Assembly (NCBI GenBank): GCA_015523465.1
Contig: WAKF01000089.1
Coordinates: 1 to 47,055, forward strand
DNA from: Aeropyrum sp.
GTDB lineage: Archaea; Thermoproteota; Thermoprotei_A; Sulfolobales; Acidilobaceae
Length of the DNA stretch: 47,055 nucleotides
Direction: 5' to 3'
This document shows, piece after piece, positions 12,754 to 21,463 of this stretch; position 1 is the stretch's first letter; every line of letters starts with the position of its first letter. The notes under the pieces were generated by a model, which saw nothing but the letters and a program-made list of their open reading frames with translations, had not been told where the DNA came from and ran no database searches. Both the position numbers and the translations under genes were made by a program.

Positions 12754-12969
12754 CTAGGGCCCCGTGAAGCCGCAGTTAGGGCACGTGTATGGGGAGCCCT
12801 GCCTCCTACACTTTGCGCATCTCCATATAGTTACTTCGCCGCAGCTAGGGCACGGGAAGCTTACTGCTATAGAGCCTGGCTCTATGAGCCTTCCGCAGCT
12901 AGTACACCTGGGTGGCTTGACGTTATCGTACATGTCTATCTTGCGGGCTACAGACACCACCCAGACCAC
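12754..12969 (-). CDS. Small zinc-ribbon protein (DUF1610-like, HVO_2753 type)
   Basis: This protein of up to 71 residues has four CxxC knuckles (Cys22/25, 40/43, 51/54, 63/66) and ends in [11 protein letters not shown], the hallmark of the two-zinc archaeal mini-proteins typified by HVO_2753. The first GTG (12969) lies only two bases after AGGAGG, so the in-frame GTG at 12960 is a better spaced start and would remove three residues. Its position directly upstream of EF-1 beta mirrors the haloarchaeal operon. The molecular role is not established; the context suggests translation. Confidence 0.88.
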   Translation of the reverse strand: MVWVVSVARKIDMYDNVKPPRCTSCGRLIEPGSIAVSFPCPSCGEVTIWRCAKCRRQGSPYTCPNCGFTGP

Positions 12970-13021
12970 CCCCTCCTAGACTCCCCATAGGGCCTTAATA
13001 AGTGAAGCGGGGCTCGACGCC

Positions 13022-14212
13022 TTAGAGGCGACAATATCTAAACTCCGCCTTCAAAGCTTCAACAACATCCCTATCCAACATGACATGGTCAAATATGCTA
13101 CCCTGCGATTCTTTAAGCCTAAGTGCTTCAACCAACCACTTAAACCTTCCTCCAGCTAGCCCGCTAGCTATCAACGCGGCCCCTGTAGCCCCCTCTTTAG
13201 TCCTAGAACCCAGCCTGGGAGTCTCCACAACCTCGCCTCCGCCCAACAATCCTAGGGCCTCTCTTAGCCTCTTCCTAACTTCGCTCCCCACCCTGTCAAG
13301 CCTGAAGATCCGGCCTGAGACATAGACTCTCTCTGGAGCGTCCCCAAGGCTTGGCACAAGGCTCATGACAGCCTTAACCATAGACTCGGCCATCATGTTC
13401 ACAGCCTCAACAGCGCTTGGATGACCCTCACCATATAGTTTCTCAAGCATCTCTAGCGAGCTTACCTCGGCGAGGCTAGACGCACCCCCCTGGAATAACC
13501 TCGCCTTGCTGAAGCCGGGTTCTACATGGGAAAGAGCGTAGGCTAGCTCAGCATCCATAAACCCCATGCCCAGAAAGCCTGGAGGACCTGAAGTCCCCCC
13601 CACGCCATCCACAATAGCGCCACCCTTAACCGCCAAAGCAGCATTATAAGCTAGCCCAGCTTCAACAACAATGATTCTCACGTCACCTAAAGGGGTGCCT
13701 CTCTCGTCTACTTCCCCCCACAAGGCGGCTGCAACACTGTAAACCTTATCGGCGGTACCCAAGTCAATTTTGTTCGCCTTCCGCCATCTAGGCACAGTAG
13801 GTAGGTGTATTACACCTGGAGTAAACCATGCTGGAAGACTCGAATGCTTAAACATCTTCATAAGCTCTCGTAGCCCGACGATCCTAAGCCTAGCAACCCA
13901 GTCTCGTCCGTGTATGAATGTAGCCTCGCATATTTCCTCATAGCTAGCCTCACTAACAGGCTTAAGAGGTATTCCGTAGCCGCTTGGAGCGACTATAGCA
14001 TCAAGTCCTACATCATTGTCTACCTTCCTAACAACATCTATTATGATTGAGGGGTCTCGAGTGACTGCATCCCTGGGAACTGATTCCTCAAATAAAACTT
14101 TCATACTCTCATCATCGATAGCAAGAATATCCATAGAACCCGTGCCCGGGTCGATACCTAAAGCCCTAACCAAGGGCCGCCGCCCACAAGGAACGGCTCT
14201 AGACCTAGGCAC
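13022..14212 (-). CDS. DUF1464 family ASKHA-type protein (kinase-like)
   Basis: This protein of up to 396 residues has an actin/acetate-kinase/hydantoinase-like fold and matches the archaeal DUF1464 family, sometimes annotated as predicted butyrate kinase. The phosphate-1 loop is LGIDPGTGSMDILAID at residues 19-34. Later GGTSGPPGFLGMGFMDAELAY and the ERVYVSGRIFRLDRV strand fit the second half of the fold, and ATGAALIASGLAGG near 355 fits the adenosine motif. The longest start is GTG 14212 without a ribosome site. TTG at 14173 would give MVRALGIDPG, which looks more like the family N terminus. Activity and substrate are unproven in the family. Confidence 0.75.
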   Translation of the reverse strand: MPRSRAVPCGRRPLVRALGIDPGTGSMDILAIDDESMKVLFEESVPRDAVTRDPSIIIDVVRKVDNDVGLDAIVAPSGYGIPLKPVSEASYEEICEATFIHGRDWVARLRIVGLRELMKMFKHSSLPAWFTPGVIHLPTVPRWRKANKIDLGTADKVYSVAAALWGEVDERGTPLGDVRIIVVEAGLAYNAALAVKGGAIVDGVGGTSGPPGFLGMGFMDAELAYALSHVEPGFSKARLFQGGASSLAEVSSLEMLEKLYGEGHPSAVEAVNMMAESMVKAVMSLVPSLGDAPERVYVSGRIFRLDRVGSEVRKRLREALGLLGGGEVVETPRLGSRTKEGATGAALIASGLAGGRFKWLVEALRLKESQGSIFDHVMLDRDVVEALKAEFRYCRL

Positions 14213-14232
14213 TTCAACTTAAACTAATAAGC

Positions 14233-14871
14233 CTAGTCGTACCCGTAGGTCCTACCCTCTCCTACTCTCAACGGCCCTTTATATGCTATCCATGCAAAGA
14301 CAAGCGCTAATAACAGGGAGACCGTGAACCCTATGAAATAGTTTATCGAGAGGACTACTCTCAACGAATCCGCCTCTATAACCCTAAGCACCGCTATCCT
14401 TATTACTAGAAATAACGTGATGAGCGCAAACGAGGCTATAGCCCCCTTCATGCCCCCTCCTAGCCCATAAGCTAGTAGCGGTAGCGACACTAGCATGATT
14501 AGGAAGTATACCCGCGCCAAGCTAATCATGACTTTTGGGTCATCAGGCAGCAGCCACGCCAGAAATGAGATGTGATAGTTAGTTGCTAAACCATGTAGGT
14601 TTAGAAGGCCGCTTATTAGCACCCCTATAACGAACAAGACAGCCGCCACTTTAAACCTAGTATCCAGAACTGCAAGGGCTATAAGCCCGCCCAACACAGC
14701 TAAAGGCGTAACTATCAACAAGCGAAAGAGACTATAAACACCTAAAACAGTCCTGGGATGGTGAACACCTAAGAGCACTAAGGCCGCTAGAACGAGGCTA
14801 GCCATAGAGCCCGCTATGAAAGATAATGCCAACAATGCTGCGGATGCTCGATGCGACAAGCTCGGCCCCAA
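14233..14871 (-). CDS. Multi-pass membrane protein, unknown
   Basis: This protein of up to 212 residues is made of about six hydrophobic segments: roughly residues 10-35, 45-70, 74-95, 118-135, 142-165 and 178-198. Charged loops are short and the C terminus is hydrophilic (GPLRVGEGRTYGYD). I recognise no family motif. The longest start is TTG 14871, but AT-rich promoter-like sequence sits right before it, so a start slightly downstream is possible. It lies between the peptide importer genes and DUF1464 on the same strand, within 20 to 61 bases of each, so it may be transcribed with them. No function can be assigned. Confidence 0.6.
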   Translation of the reverse strand: MGPSLSHRASAALLALSFIAGSMASLVLAALVLLGVHHPRTVLGVYSLFRLLIVTPLAVLGGLIALAVLDTRFKVAAVLFVIGVLISGLLNLHGLATNYHISFLAWLLPDDPKVMISLARVYFLIMLVSLPLLAYGLGGGMKGAIASFALITLFLVIRIAVLRVIEADSLRVVLSINYFIGFTVSLLLALVFAWIAYKGPLRVGEGRTYGYD

Positions 14872-14932
14872 AGATTAAATTAGTAAACATCATGCTACTT
14901 ATTAGAGTTTCCTGTGGCACAGATTAACAATT

Positions 14933-15949
14933 CTACTTAACCTCCACGCCACGCCAAAGAGACCCGGGTTCCAAGGGGTGAATACAGGCATACCTCCTAC
15001 CTCCTACCTCAGAATACCCTGGCTCTCGAATAGAGCACTCACGCGTTGCTAGAGGGCACCGAGGGTGGAATCGACAGCCTGTAGGGGGGCTCGCTGGATC
15101 TCCTATTTCACCCTTAACCGGAAACCTAGGCGGCCTCCTCTTACTTATGCTTGGAGCTGCTGTTAGCAGCGCCGCAGTATAGGGGTGCCTAGGCGACTCT
15201 ATAACTTCGTCAACAGGGCCCTCCTCAACTATCTTGCCTAAGTACATGACAGCAACTCTATCTGCAACAAGCCTAGCAGTCGCTATATCATGAGTTATAA
15301 GTATTATGGACGAATCCATCTCCCTCCTAGCAGATGCTAATAGTTCTAGTATTGACGCCCTCAACGACACATCTATCATAGAGACTGGCTCGTCAGCCAC
15401 TATAAGGTCTGGCTCGCTTATCAAAGCCCTAGCCACAGCAACCCTCTGCCTTTGACCGCCACTTAGCTGGTAGGGCTTCCTCCAGTAGAACTCTCTAGCC
15501 GGCGTAAGCCCTACCCTCTCCAGCATTTCGAATGCCCTACGCCTAGCCTCTTCCTTACCCGCTACCCCATGAACTAGTAGAGGCTCCGCTACCTGCTCGC
15601 CTACGGGCATTAGAGGGTCTAGGCTCTTATAGGGATCCTGAAATACTATCGACATCCTCCTCCTTATCCTCCTCAACTCCCCGCCCCGGGCTTTAGTCAC
15701 GTCTAGGCCGTCAAACACTATCCTCCCCGAGGTAGGTTTTACAAGGCCGAGAATAGCCCTCCCTAGAGTAGTCTTACCGCTACCAGACTCTCCTACAAGG
15801 GCTAGGACCTCCCTCCTACCCAGCTTTAGGCTCACACCATCTACAGCCCTAACCACCTTATAAGGTCTCCCTAGAATCCTCTCAACAAGGCTTCTATAAA
15901 TGGGGAAGTACACCTTCAGGTCTTCAACTCTTAGAAGCTCATCCACCAT
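14933..15949 (-). CDS. Peptide-type ABC importer ATP-binding protein, OppF/DppF family
   Basis: This is the second ATPase subunit of an Opp/Dpp importer. It has Walker A GESGSGKTT, Q-loop FQDPYKSLDP, signature LSGGQRQRVAVARAL, Walker B LIVADEPVSMID and switch His in LITHD. The C-terminal oligopeptide-transporter extension has cysteines in GCRFHPRCPLATREC, known in this group. The frame stays open to 15985, but the ATG at 15949 follows GGGGATGG and gives VDELLRVEDLKVYFP, the usual N terminus. This start overlaps the oppD-type gene by 11 bases. It acts on the inner face of the membrane with the OppD partner, two permeases and the lipid-side binding protein encoded upstream. Confidence 0.92.
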   Translation of the reverse strand: MVDELLRVEDLKVYFPIYRSLVERILGRPYKVVRAVDGVSLKLGRREVLALVGESGSGKTTLGRAILGLVKPTSGRIVFDGLDVTKARGGELRRIRRRMSIVFQDPYKSLDPLMPVGEQVAEPLLVHGVAGKEEARRRAFEMLERVGLTPAREFYWRKPYQLSGGQRQRVAVARALISEPDLIVADEPVSMIDVSLRASILELLASARREMDSSIILITHDIATARLVADRVAVMYLGKIVEEGPVDEVIESPRHPYTAALLTAAPSISKRRPPRFPVKGEIGDPASPPTGCRFHPRCPLATRECSIREPGYSEVGGRRYACIHPLEPGSLWRGVEVK

Positions 15950-16913
15950 ACTCCATCCCCGCCAAGAAGCATTCAGCCCAGCCACCTCCAGGCATTGGAA
16001 CCCTTGGGGGCTGCTTGCTGCGGCACTCTTCCAAGGCTAGAGGGCACCGGGGATGGAATCGGCAGCCCCTGGGCGGCCTCCTAAGGTCTGGAGGGTCGCC
16101 CGGTATGCTCCTAACTGGTTTCTTAACCCACACATCCGGTACGCTCTCAACAAGCATCCGAGTATACGGGTGGGAAGGACTTTCGACTATCCTCCTAGAG
16201 CCTCCCACCTCGACTATCCTCCCAGCGTACATAACTGCTACTCTATCGCTCACCTCGCTGGCTAGAGCTATATCGTGAGTAACCATTAATATGGTGAGGC
16301 CCTTCTTTCTCCTCAAATCCTCTAGTAACTCCATTATCTTTGCTTGGACTATTACGTCCAAAGCGGTCGTGGGCTCATCAGCTACTAGCAGCTCGGGCTC
16401 GAGGGCTATAGCGGCTGCTATGGCAACCCTCTGTTTTTGACCTCCACTCAACTGATGCGGGTAGGACCTAGCCCTTGAGGCTGGAACGCCCACAAGCTCC
16501 AGGGCTTCTTCAGCCTTTACCCAAGCCTCATCCCAGCTAGAAGCTAGTCTGTGCTCTATGACGGCCTCTGCTATCTGGCTACCTACGGTCCGAAGAGGGT
16601 CCAAGTAAGCCCCTGGGTCCTGGAAGATGACGCCGATCCTCCTACCCCTAATTCTCCTTAGCTCCTCAATTCCAGCTTTAGCAATGTCTACGCCATCAAA
16701 CAATATAGAGCCCTCCACGACCCTGCCGGGAGGCAGTATTAAGCCTAGTACGCTCATGGCTAGAGTGCTTTTACCGCTCCCCGACTCGCCAACGATAGTA
16801 ATCCACTCTCCCGAGTAAACGTCAAGGTCCACCCCGTCTACAGCTCTTACGATCCCCGAGAGCGTATAATAGTATATCTTAAGGTTGCGTATGCTGAGTA
16901 GGACCTCCCCCAC
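15939..16913 (-). CDS. Peptide-type ABC importer ATP-binding protein, OppD/DppD family
   Basis: This 324-residue ATPase starts MGEVLLSIRNLKIYYYTLSGIV. Walker A is GESGSGKST, the Q-loop FQDPGAYLDP, the signature LSGGQKQRVAIAAAI, Walker B LLVADEPTTALD, and the switch His lies in MVTHD. The C-terminal peptide-transporter extension contains GCRFHPRCPLALEEC and a final cysteine, as in its OppF partner. The GTG at 16913 follows GAGGTGA at good spacing, and that ribosome site overlaps the end of the permease gene. Overlaps and two- to eleven-base junctions show one operon with genes B, C and F. Confidence 0.93.
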   Translation of the reverse strand: MGEVLLSIRNLKIYYYTLSGIVRAVDGVDLDVYSGEWITIVGESGSGKSTLAMSVLGLILPPGRVVEGSILFDGVDIAKAGIEELRRIRGRRIGVIFQDPGAYLDPLRTVGSQIAEAVIEHRLASSWDEAWVKAEEALELVGVPASRARSYPHQLSGGQKQRVAIAAAIALEPELLVADEPTTALDVIVQAKIMELLEDLRRKKGLTILMVTHDIALASEVSDRVAVMYAGRIVEVGGSRRIVESPSHPYTRMLVESVPDVWVKKPVRSIPGDPPDLRRPPRGCRFHPRCPLALEECRSKQPPRVPMPGGGWAECFLAGMEYGG

Positions 16914-16915
16914 CG

Positions 16916-17776
16916 CTATTCACCTCTGACCTTAAACCTCTCAGAAAGGCCTTCCCCGAGCAGGGCGAAGCCGAGGGCTAAGGTTAGAATAGCTGCTCCA
17001 GGGAAGAATACTAGCCACCAAGCCCCGTTGAGGAGATAGTTCTTACCGTAATATAAGTCTAGGCCCCAGTCGGGTGTGGGGTAGACTGTGACCAAGCCGA
17101 AGAAGCTGAGGCCCGCCTCCGTAAGTATAGCGTCAGCGCCTGCCAAGCCAAACACTACTAGTATAGTGGGGGCGACATTAGGCAGTATGTGCCTGGCAAG
17201 TATTAGCCTGTCGGGAGTTCCCATAGCCTGTAAGGCTTCTATGAAGGGCTCTGACTTAAGTTCCAGGACTCGAGCCCTAGTCATCCTATAGTAGGTGGGT
17301 ACGTAGATCACCATTAATGCTATAGCAGCGTTGATCACACTAGGTCCTAGCACGCTCGCCACTGCAATAGCAAGTATTATCCCGGGAAACGCGTATAGGC
17401 TATCCATGACCATGCTTAGGAGCCTGTCAATAGGTCCTCCATAGTAGCCGCTAACCAGCCCCAAAGGAACCCCTACAAGTAGACTTATTATACTAGATAA
17501 CACGACCACCTGGAGGACGACCCTAGCACCCCACACAACCCTAGAGAACACATCGTATCCAAGCTCGTTAGTCCCGAAAGGATTCTTTAAGCTGGGAGGC
17601 TCTAACACGCCCACGCCAGGCGGATTAACGTCGGGCGGGTAAGGAGCTATAAAGGGGGCTGCTAAAGCTACAGCCGTGAAAAAGACTATAATAGAAGCAC
17701 CCGCAACCGTCATAAACCCTCCGGGCGCACGTAAGAGGCCTTCAATCAACTTAAGAGCCACTTCCCCCCACCTCAA
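16916..17776 (-). CDS. Peptide-type ABC importer permease, DppC/OppC family
   Basis: This 286-residue membrane subunit has an N-terminal anchor helix at about 20-45 and five further segments. The LPNVAPTILV stretch within ARHILPNVAPTI, preceded by EALQAMGTPD, is the EAA loop that contacts the ATPases. PPSLKNPFGTNELGYDVFSRVVWG is the typical periplasm-facing region of DppC proteins. It starts at TTG, overlapping the stop of the DppB-type gene by four bases. Function is translocation of small peptides or similar solutes; the real ligand is unknown. Confidence 0.93.
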   Translation of the reverse strand: MRWGEVALKLIEGLLRAPGGFMTVAGASIIVFFTAVALAAPFIAPYPPDVNPPGVGVLEPPSLKNPFGTNELGYDVFSRVVWGARVVLQVVVLSSIISLLVGVPLGLVSGYYGGPIDRLLSMVMDSLYAFPGIILAIAVASVLGPSVINAAIALMVIYVPTYYRMTRARVLELKSEPFIEALQAMGTPDRLILARHILPNVAPTILVVFGLAGADAILTEAGLSFFGLVTVYPTPDWGLDLYYGKNYLLNGAWWLVFFPGAAILTLALGFALLGEGLSERFKVRGE

Positions 17777-18780
17777 TACCTTATCCTCGGGTCTATGATG
17801 GCGTAGATCACGTCAACCACCATACTCACAACACTAACGATCACTGCGAAGAAGACCACAGCACCTTGAACGGCCGTGTAATCTCTATACATCACCCTTT
17901 CTACCAAGAAGCTACCAAGACCGGGCCACGAAAAAGTAGTCTCAGTAAGTATAGCGCCTCCAAGGAGAAGCGCAAACTGTAGACCCATTAGAGTGACTAT
18001 CGGCACTAGAGAGTTCCTGAGAGCATGGATGAAAACTGCGCTTTCCCTCAAGCCGCGAGCCCTATATGCAATAGAAAACTCGCTCCTCAACGCCTCAGAA
18101 AGGTGGACCCTCACTATCCTAGTATAAGCACCACTCAAAACTATTCCCAGAGTCAGTGAGGGCAGTATTAGGTGCTCCAGCGTACTCACAAAAGCATGCG
18201 GATTACCGGTTATTATAGAGTCGACCAGGTAAAACCCCGTAACCTCCTCGAGACCCACTCTAGGATCAATCCTACCTCCAGAGGGGAGGAGACCTAACCT
18301 GATCGAAAATATGTATTGTAGCATTAGGCCTAGCCACGGTATGAAGAGGGTATAGGCTATAATCCCGTAGACCCTCATTAACCTATCTACGATTCCTCCC
18401 TTGAGAGCCGCTAAGCCTCCGGTTATGAAGCCTATAGCTATGCTTACCAGCGACCCGGCCAAGGCTAGCTCTAGTGTCGCTGGAAACCTGTCAATTATGT
18501 CGGACCACACGCTACGCCCCTCGAAAACCAGGCTTTCTCCTAGGTCTCCTCGGAGAATGCCCGCAAGATACTCGAAATACTGGATGTAGAGGGGCTCGTC
18601 GAGGCCTAGCCTAGACCTGATCTCCTCCAGCTCCTCGGGCGGTATGTAATGGACTCCTAATGCAGCCCTTACAGGATCCCCTGGTAGGACTCTCATTACT
18701 ATGAAGACTACCGTATAAAGAACTAGCACGGTAGGAATTATCAATGCGCTTCTCACAGCTACATAGCGAAGTAAGCTCAT
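17773..18780 (-). CDS. Peptide-type ABC importer permease, DppB/OppB family
   Basis: This 335-residue membrane subunit has about six helices. It starts MSLLRYVAVRSALIIPTVLVLY, the usual DppB N terminus, with VIMRVLPGDPVRAALG next. The EAA loop is seen as AYRARGLRESAVFIHALRNSL. The sequence FSWPGLGSFLVERVMYRDYTAVQG near the C terminus is family-typical. The ATG lies 94 bases downstream of the binding-protein gene. Partner of the DppC-type subunit encoded next. Confidence 0.94.
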   Translation of the reverse strand: MSLLRYVAVRSALIIPTVLVLYTVVFIVMRVLPGDPVRAALGVHYIPPEELEEIRSRLGLDEPLYIQYFEYLAGILRGDLGESLVFEGRSVWSDIIDRFPATLELALAGSLVSIAIGFITGGLAALKGGIVDRLMRVYGIIAYTLFIPWLGLMLQYIFSIRLGLLPSGGRIDPRVGLEEVTGFYLVDSIITGNPHAFVSTLEHLILPSLTLGIVLSGAYTRIVRVHLSEALRSEFSIAYRARGLRESAVFIHALRNSLVPIVTLMGLQFALLLGGAILTETTFSWPGLGSFLVERVMYRDYTAVQGAVVFFAVIVSVVSMVVDVIYAIIDPRIRY

Positions 18781-18874
18781 AACCCTAAACCCACCTCATA
18801 ACCATAACTCCACAGCTAGAGGCAAAGCCTACAGCGTCTATAAAAAAGCGTAGTTTTGACGCTCGACCTAGAGA

Positions 18875-20455
18875 TTACCCTGAAACCTCTATACTACTAT
18901 AGATTAGGAATTGAAGCGGGCTTACCTGTATGCTAACGACTTTTTCGCTAGTCACCACAAACAACTTACCCTGAATTAATGGTATATAGGGTACCTCATC
19001 CGCTAGGATTTCTTGTACCATCCTATAATACCTCTCCCTTGTAGCCTTGTCGAGTTCTATCTGGGCTTCATTCAATAGCTGGTCTACTCTGGGGTTCGCG
19101 TAGCCTGTGCCCGTCCACGTGTTAGCGGTTGATAGTAGGAATGGCGTGAGGAAGTTATCTGGGTCTAGGTAGTCTGGGTACCAGCCGAGAAGGTTCAACA
19201 TCATCTTACCCTGGCTTAGAAGGTCAACATACGTACCCCATTCAGCGCTTTTTAGCTCAACCTCTATTAGCCCTGTCCTCTCCCATTGCTCCTTTATAAG
19301 GGCTGCTAGAGCCGCCTCTGTATCGCCGTAGTGAGTTGGCGTATACCATAATACAACCTTGAGTTTATTATCCTCGGTAATGCCTGCCTCCCTCAACAGC
19401 TTTATAGCTAGCTCCAGGTTCCCATCGCCATACTTCTCCTTAAAGACGGGCACATGGCTCCACAGCGTTGAAGGCACCATGCTATAGAGCGGCTCGACAG
19501 TGCCTCTGAAGACCTTCTCAGCTATCTCTTCCCTGTCGATCGCCGCCGCCAGAGCCTGCCTTATCTTCTTGCTGTCAAGCGGCGGCTGGTCCACCTTGAC
19601 TACTATATACCTTATAAAGTTGCCCGGCACCTCGATCACATTGAAACCTTTACCCTTTAAAGCCTCAATGTCATCAGGGTTTAAGGTCCTCCATGCAACG
19701 TCTATCTCACCATTTTCTAGCGCTATTCTGAGCGCCTCACTATTCTTATAGAACCTAATTATCACTCTATCATTCTTAGGCTTCTCCCCGTGATAGTTGG
19801 GGTTCGGCTCTAATATGATGTACTCGTCCCTCTTAAAATCTACTATCTTGTAGGGTCCGCAGCCTCCATAAGTGGCGTCGGGGGCCGCTTCATTCTCAGG
19901 GTAATCGGGATGCACTATAAAGTAGGGGGGAGTGGCTAGGACTGAGAGGAAGAAGCTTACAGGCTTCTTGAGCGTGATGACAACGGTATAGTCATCTGGA
20001 GCTTCAACGTTCTCCACGAACTCCGTCACTAGCCACGAAGGATCGCCCTTTATAGCCATAACTCTCTTTATGCTCCTCACAAAGTCCTTTGCAGTACACG
20101 GGGTGCCGTCTGGGAATGCGGCGTCGGTCCTAAGCTTGAAGATCCACTTCTTGCCGCCTTCCTCTACAGTCCAAGTCTCTGCTATGTCACCCACGATCTC
20201 CCCTGTCTCGGGATCGTATTTGACAAGGCCTGCCATGACGTTGCTCAGGACCTCCCAGGTGAAGAAGTCATAGCTTGTAGCAGGGTCTAACTCTGTTATC
20301 TTATCGGTTGTGCCGATAACTACGACGCGCTCTGCCTCCCTACCAGGTGCCAACATGAGGTATGCAGCCACTCCTATGATAAGTATGATGACTATGGCTA
20401 CAAGCGCTATTAAAGCTCTACTCCTACCCGCCGCCAAGGCCCCCACCATGCACAC
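18875..20455 (-). CDS. Extracellular solute-binding protein, family 5 (DppA/OppA-like)
   Basis: This protein of up to 526 residues is the peptide-type binding protein of the importer. A positively charged N terminus and a hydrophobic helix (about residues 14-35) anchor it to the membrane, as usual for archaea without a lipobox. The mature part contains TTDKITELDPATSYDFFTWEVL, AETWTVEEGGKKWIFKLRTD and FPDGTPCTAKDFVRSIKRV, which are SBP_bac_5 signatures. The longest start is GTG 20455. An AT-rich box at 20464-20474 suggests transcription starts almost at the coding region, so GTG 20455, ATG 20449 or GTG 20446 may be used without a leader. First gene of the importer operon, likely the most abundant product. 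Confidence 0.93.
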   Translation of the reverse strand: MCMVGALAAGRSRALIALVAIVIILIIGVAAYLMLAPGREAERVVVIGTTDKITELDPATSYDFFTWEVLSNVMAGLVKYDPETGEIVGDIAETWTVEEGGKKWIFKLRTDAAFPDGTPCTAKDFVRSIKRVMAIKGDPSWLVTEFVENVEAPDDYTVVITLKKPVSFFLSVLATPPYFIVHPDYPENEAAPDATYGGCGPYKIVDFKRDEYIILEPNPNYHGEKPKNDRVIIRFYKNSEALRIALENGEIDVAWRTLNPDDIEALKGKGFNVIEVPGNFIRYIVVKVDQPPLDSKKIRQALAAAIDREEIAEKVFRGTVEPLYSMVPSTLWSHVPVFKEKYGDGNLELAIKLLREAGITEDNKLKVVLWYTPTHYGDTEAALAALIKEQWERTGLIEVELKSAEWGTYVDLLSQGKMMLNLLGWYPDYLDPDNFLTPFLLSTANTWTGTGYANPRVDQLLNEAQIELDKATRERYYRMVQEILADEVPYIPLIQGKLFVVTSEKVVSIQVSPLQFLIYSSIEVSG

Positions 20456-20461
20456 AGCCAG

Positions 20462-20476
20462 TCATTAAATATTGTT
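20462..20476 (-). promoter_or_regulatory. TATA-type promoter of the peptide importer
   Basis: On the minus strand CAATATTTAAT (about 20464-20474) resembles a TATA box. Transcription beginning 25 bases downstream would start near the first codons of the binding protein, consistent with a leaderless message. Prediction only. Confidence 0.4.
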
Positions 20477-20548
20477 ATCTAGTTAGGCTACTATATAAGC
20501 TCTCTATAATAGCGTGTCCCTTTTAACCCTAGGTTCTTTGCTCCAAAG

Positions 20549-21457
20549 TCATTCTTTTATGTAAGGCCTCCCGATCCACCGGGGTATTCGGACCCTTCTA
20601 CGAGCTACTACAGCCACAGCCGCTAACGTCGCCAGGTATGGTATAGTGTTTATGATGCTGCTCAAAGCCTCTTCCTGAAGAGCTATATTGAGGCTAATAG
20701 CTAGTGCTTGGAAGAAGCCGAAGAGGTAGCCTCCTAGGAGGGCTAAGAGGGGATCCCACCCGCTGAATGCTACATTAGCCAACGCTATAAACCCCCTCCC
20801 CGCAGTCATGTTCTTAGCAAATACTCCCTGGTAGTCTATGCTCAGGTAGGCTCCCGCAAGCCCTGCTGTCAAGCCTGAGAAGCCTGCTGCCATAACCTGG
20901 TAGAGTAGCACGTTGACCCCCATAGCCTCGGCGCTCCTAGGATCCTCACCGCAAGCCCTTAAACGCAGGCCGATCACAGTCTTTTGTAGAAACGCCCAGA
21001 GGACTATACCTAGAGCTATGGTAGCAGGTACTAGAGGACTTATCTTAACACCTGACACGACTATAAGCCCCGGCATGGGGTCAAATGAGGGGCTATTAGA
21101 GAATACCCCCCAGAGAGCGTAGGTTCCCAGTATGGTTGCACCTACAGCGAATATGTTGAGTCCTATACCCATCACTATCTGGTCGCCCTTTAGGTAGACT
21201 GAGAGTACCCCGTGTATAAGGCCTAGAGCGAGGCCTACAATGGCTCCTAGTACGTAGGCCCCTATGTAGCCCACTCCAGCCTCGAGGTACGACGCTGCCG
21301 CTACCCATGCTGCAAGGAGCATTATTCCTTCAAGCCCTATGTTTACTATCCCTGCTTTCTCCGAAACTATCTCTCCTAGAGCGGCCAAGGTTATGGGTAC
21401 CATAGTAGCTAGTGCTAGCACAGCGACTGTCGCAGCGTCTCCTACAACTTCCACCAT
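20549..21457 (-). CDS. BMP/nucleoside-type ABC importer permease (COG1079)
   Basis: This 302-residue membrane subunit has eight or more hydrophobic segments. The N-terminal ALGEIVSEKAGIVNIGLEGIML is the hallmark of the COG1079 permeases of BMP-linked transporters. GLRLRACGEDPRSAEAMGVNV is the cytoplasmic coupling loop, and SGLTAGLAGAYLSI follows. The ATG is preceded by GGGGTGAG. It follows the other permease gene by six bases. Relatives import purine nucleosides or ribose-containing compounds. Confidence 0.93.
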   Translation of the reverse strand: MVEVVGDAATVAVLALATMVPITLAALGEIVSEKAGIVNIGLEGIMLLAAWVAAASYLEAGVGYIGAYVLGAIVGLALGLIHGVLSVYLKGDQIVMGIGLNIFAVGATILGTYALWGVFSNSPSFDPMPGLIVVSGVKISPLVPATIALGIVLWAFLQKTVIGLRLRACGEDPRSAEAMGVNVLLYQVMAAGFSGLTAGLAGAYLSIDYQGVFAKNMTAGRGFIALANVAFSGWDPLLALLGGYLFGFFQALAISLNIALQEEALSSIINTIPYLATLAAVAVVARRRVRIPRWIGRPYIKE

Positions 21458-21463
21458 AGAGGC

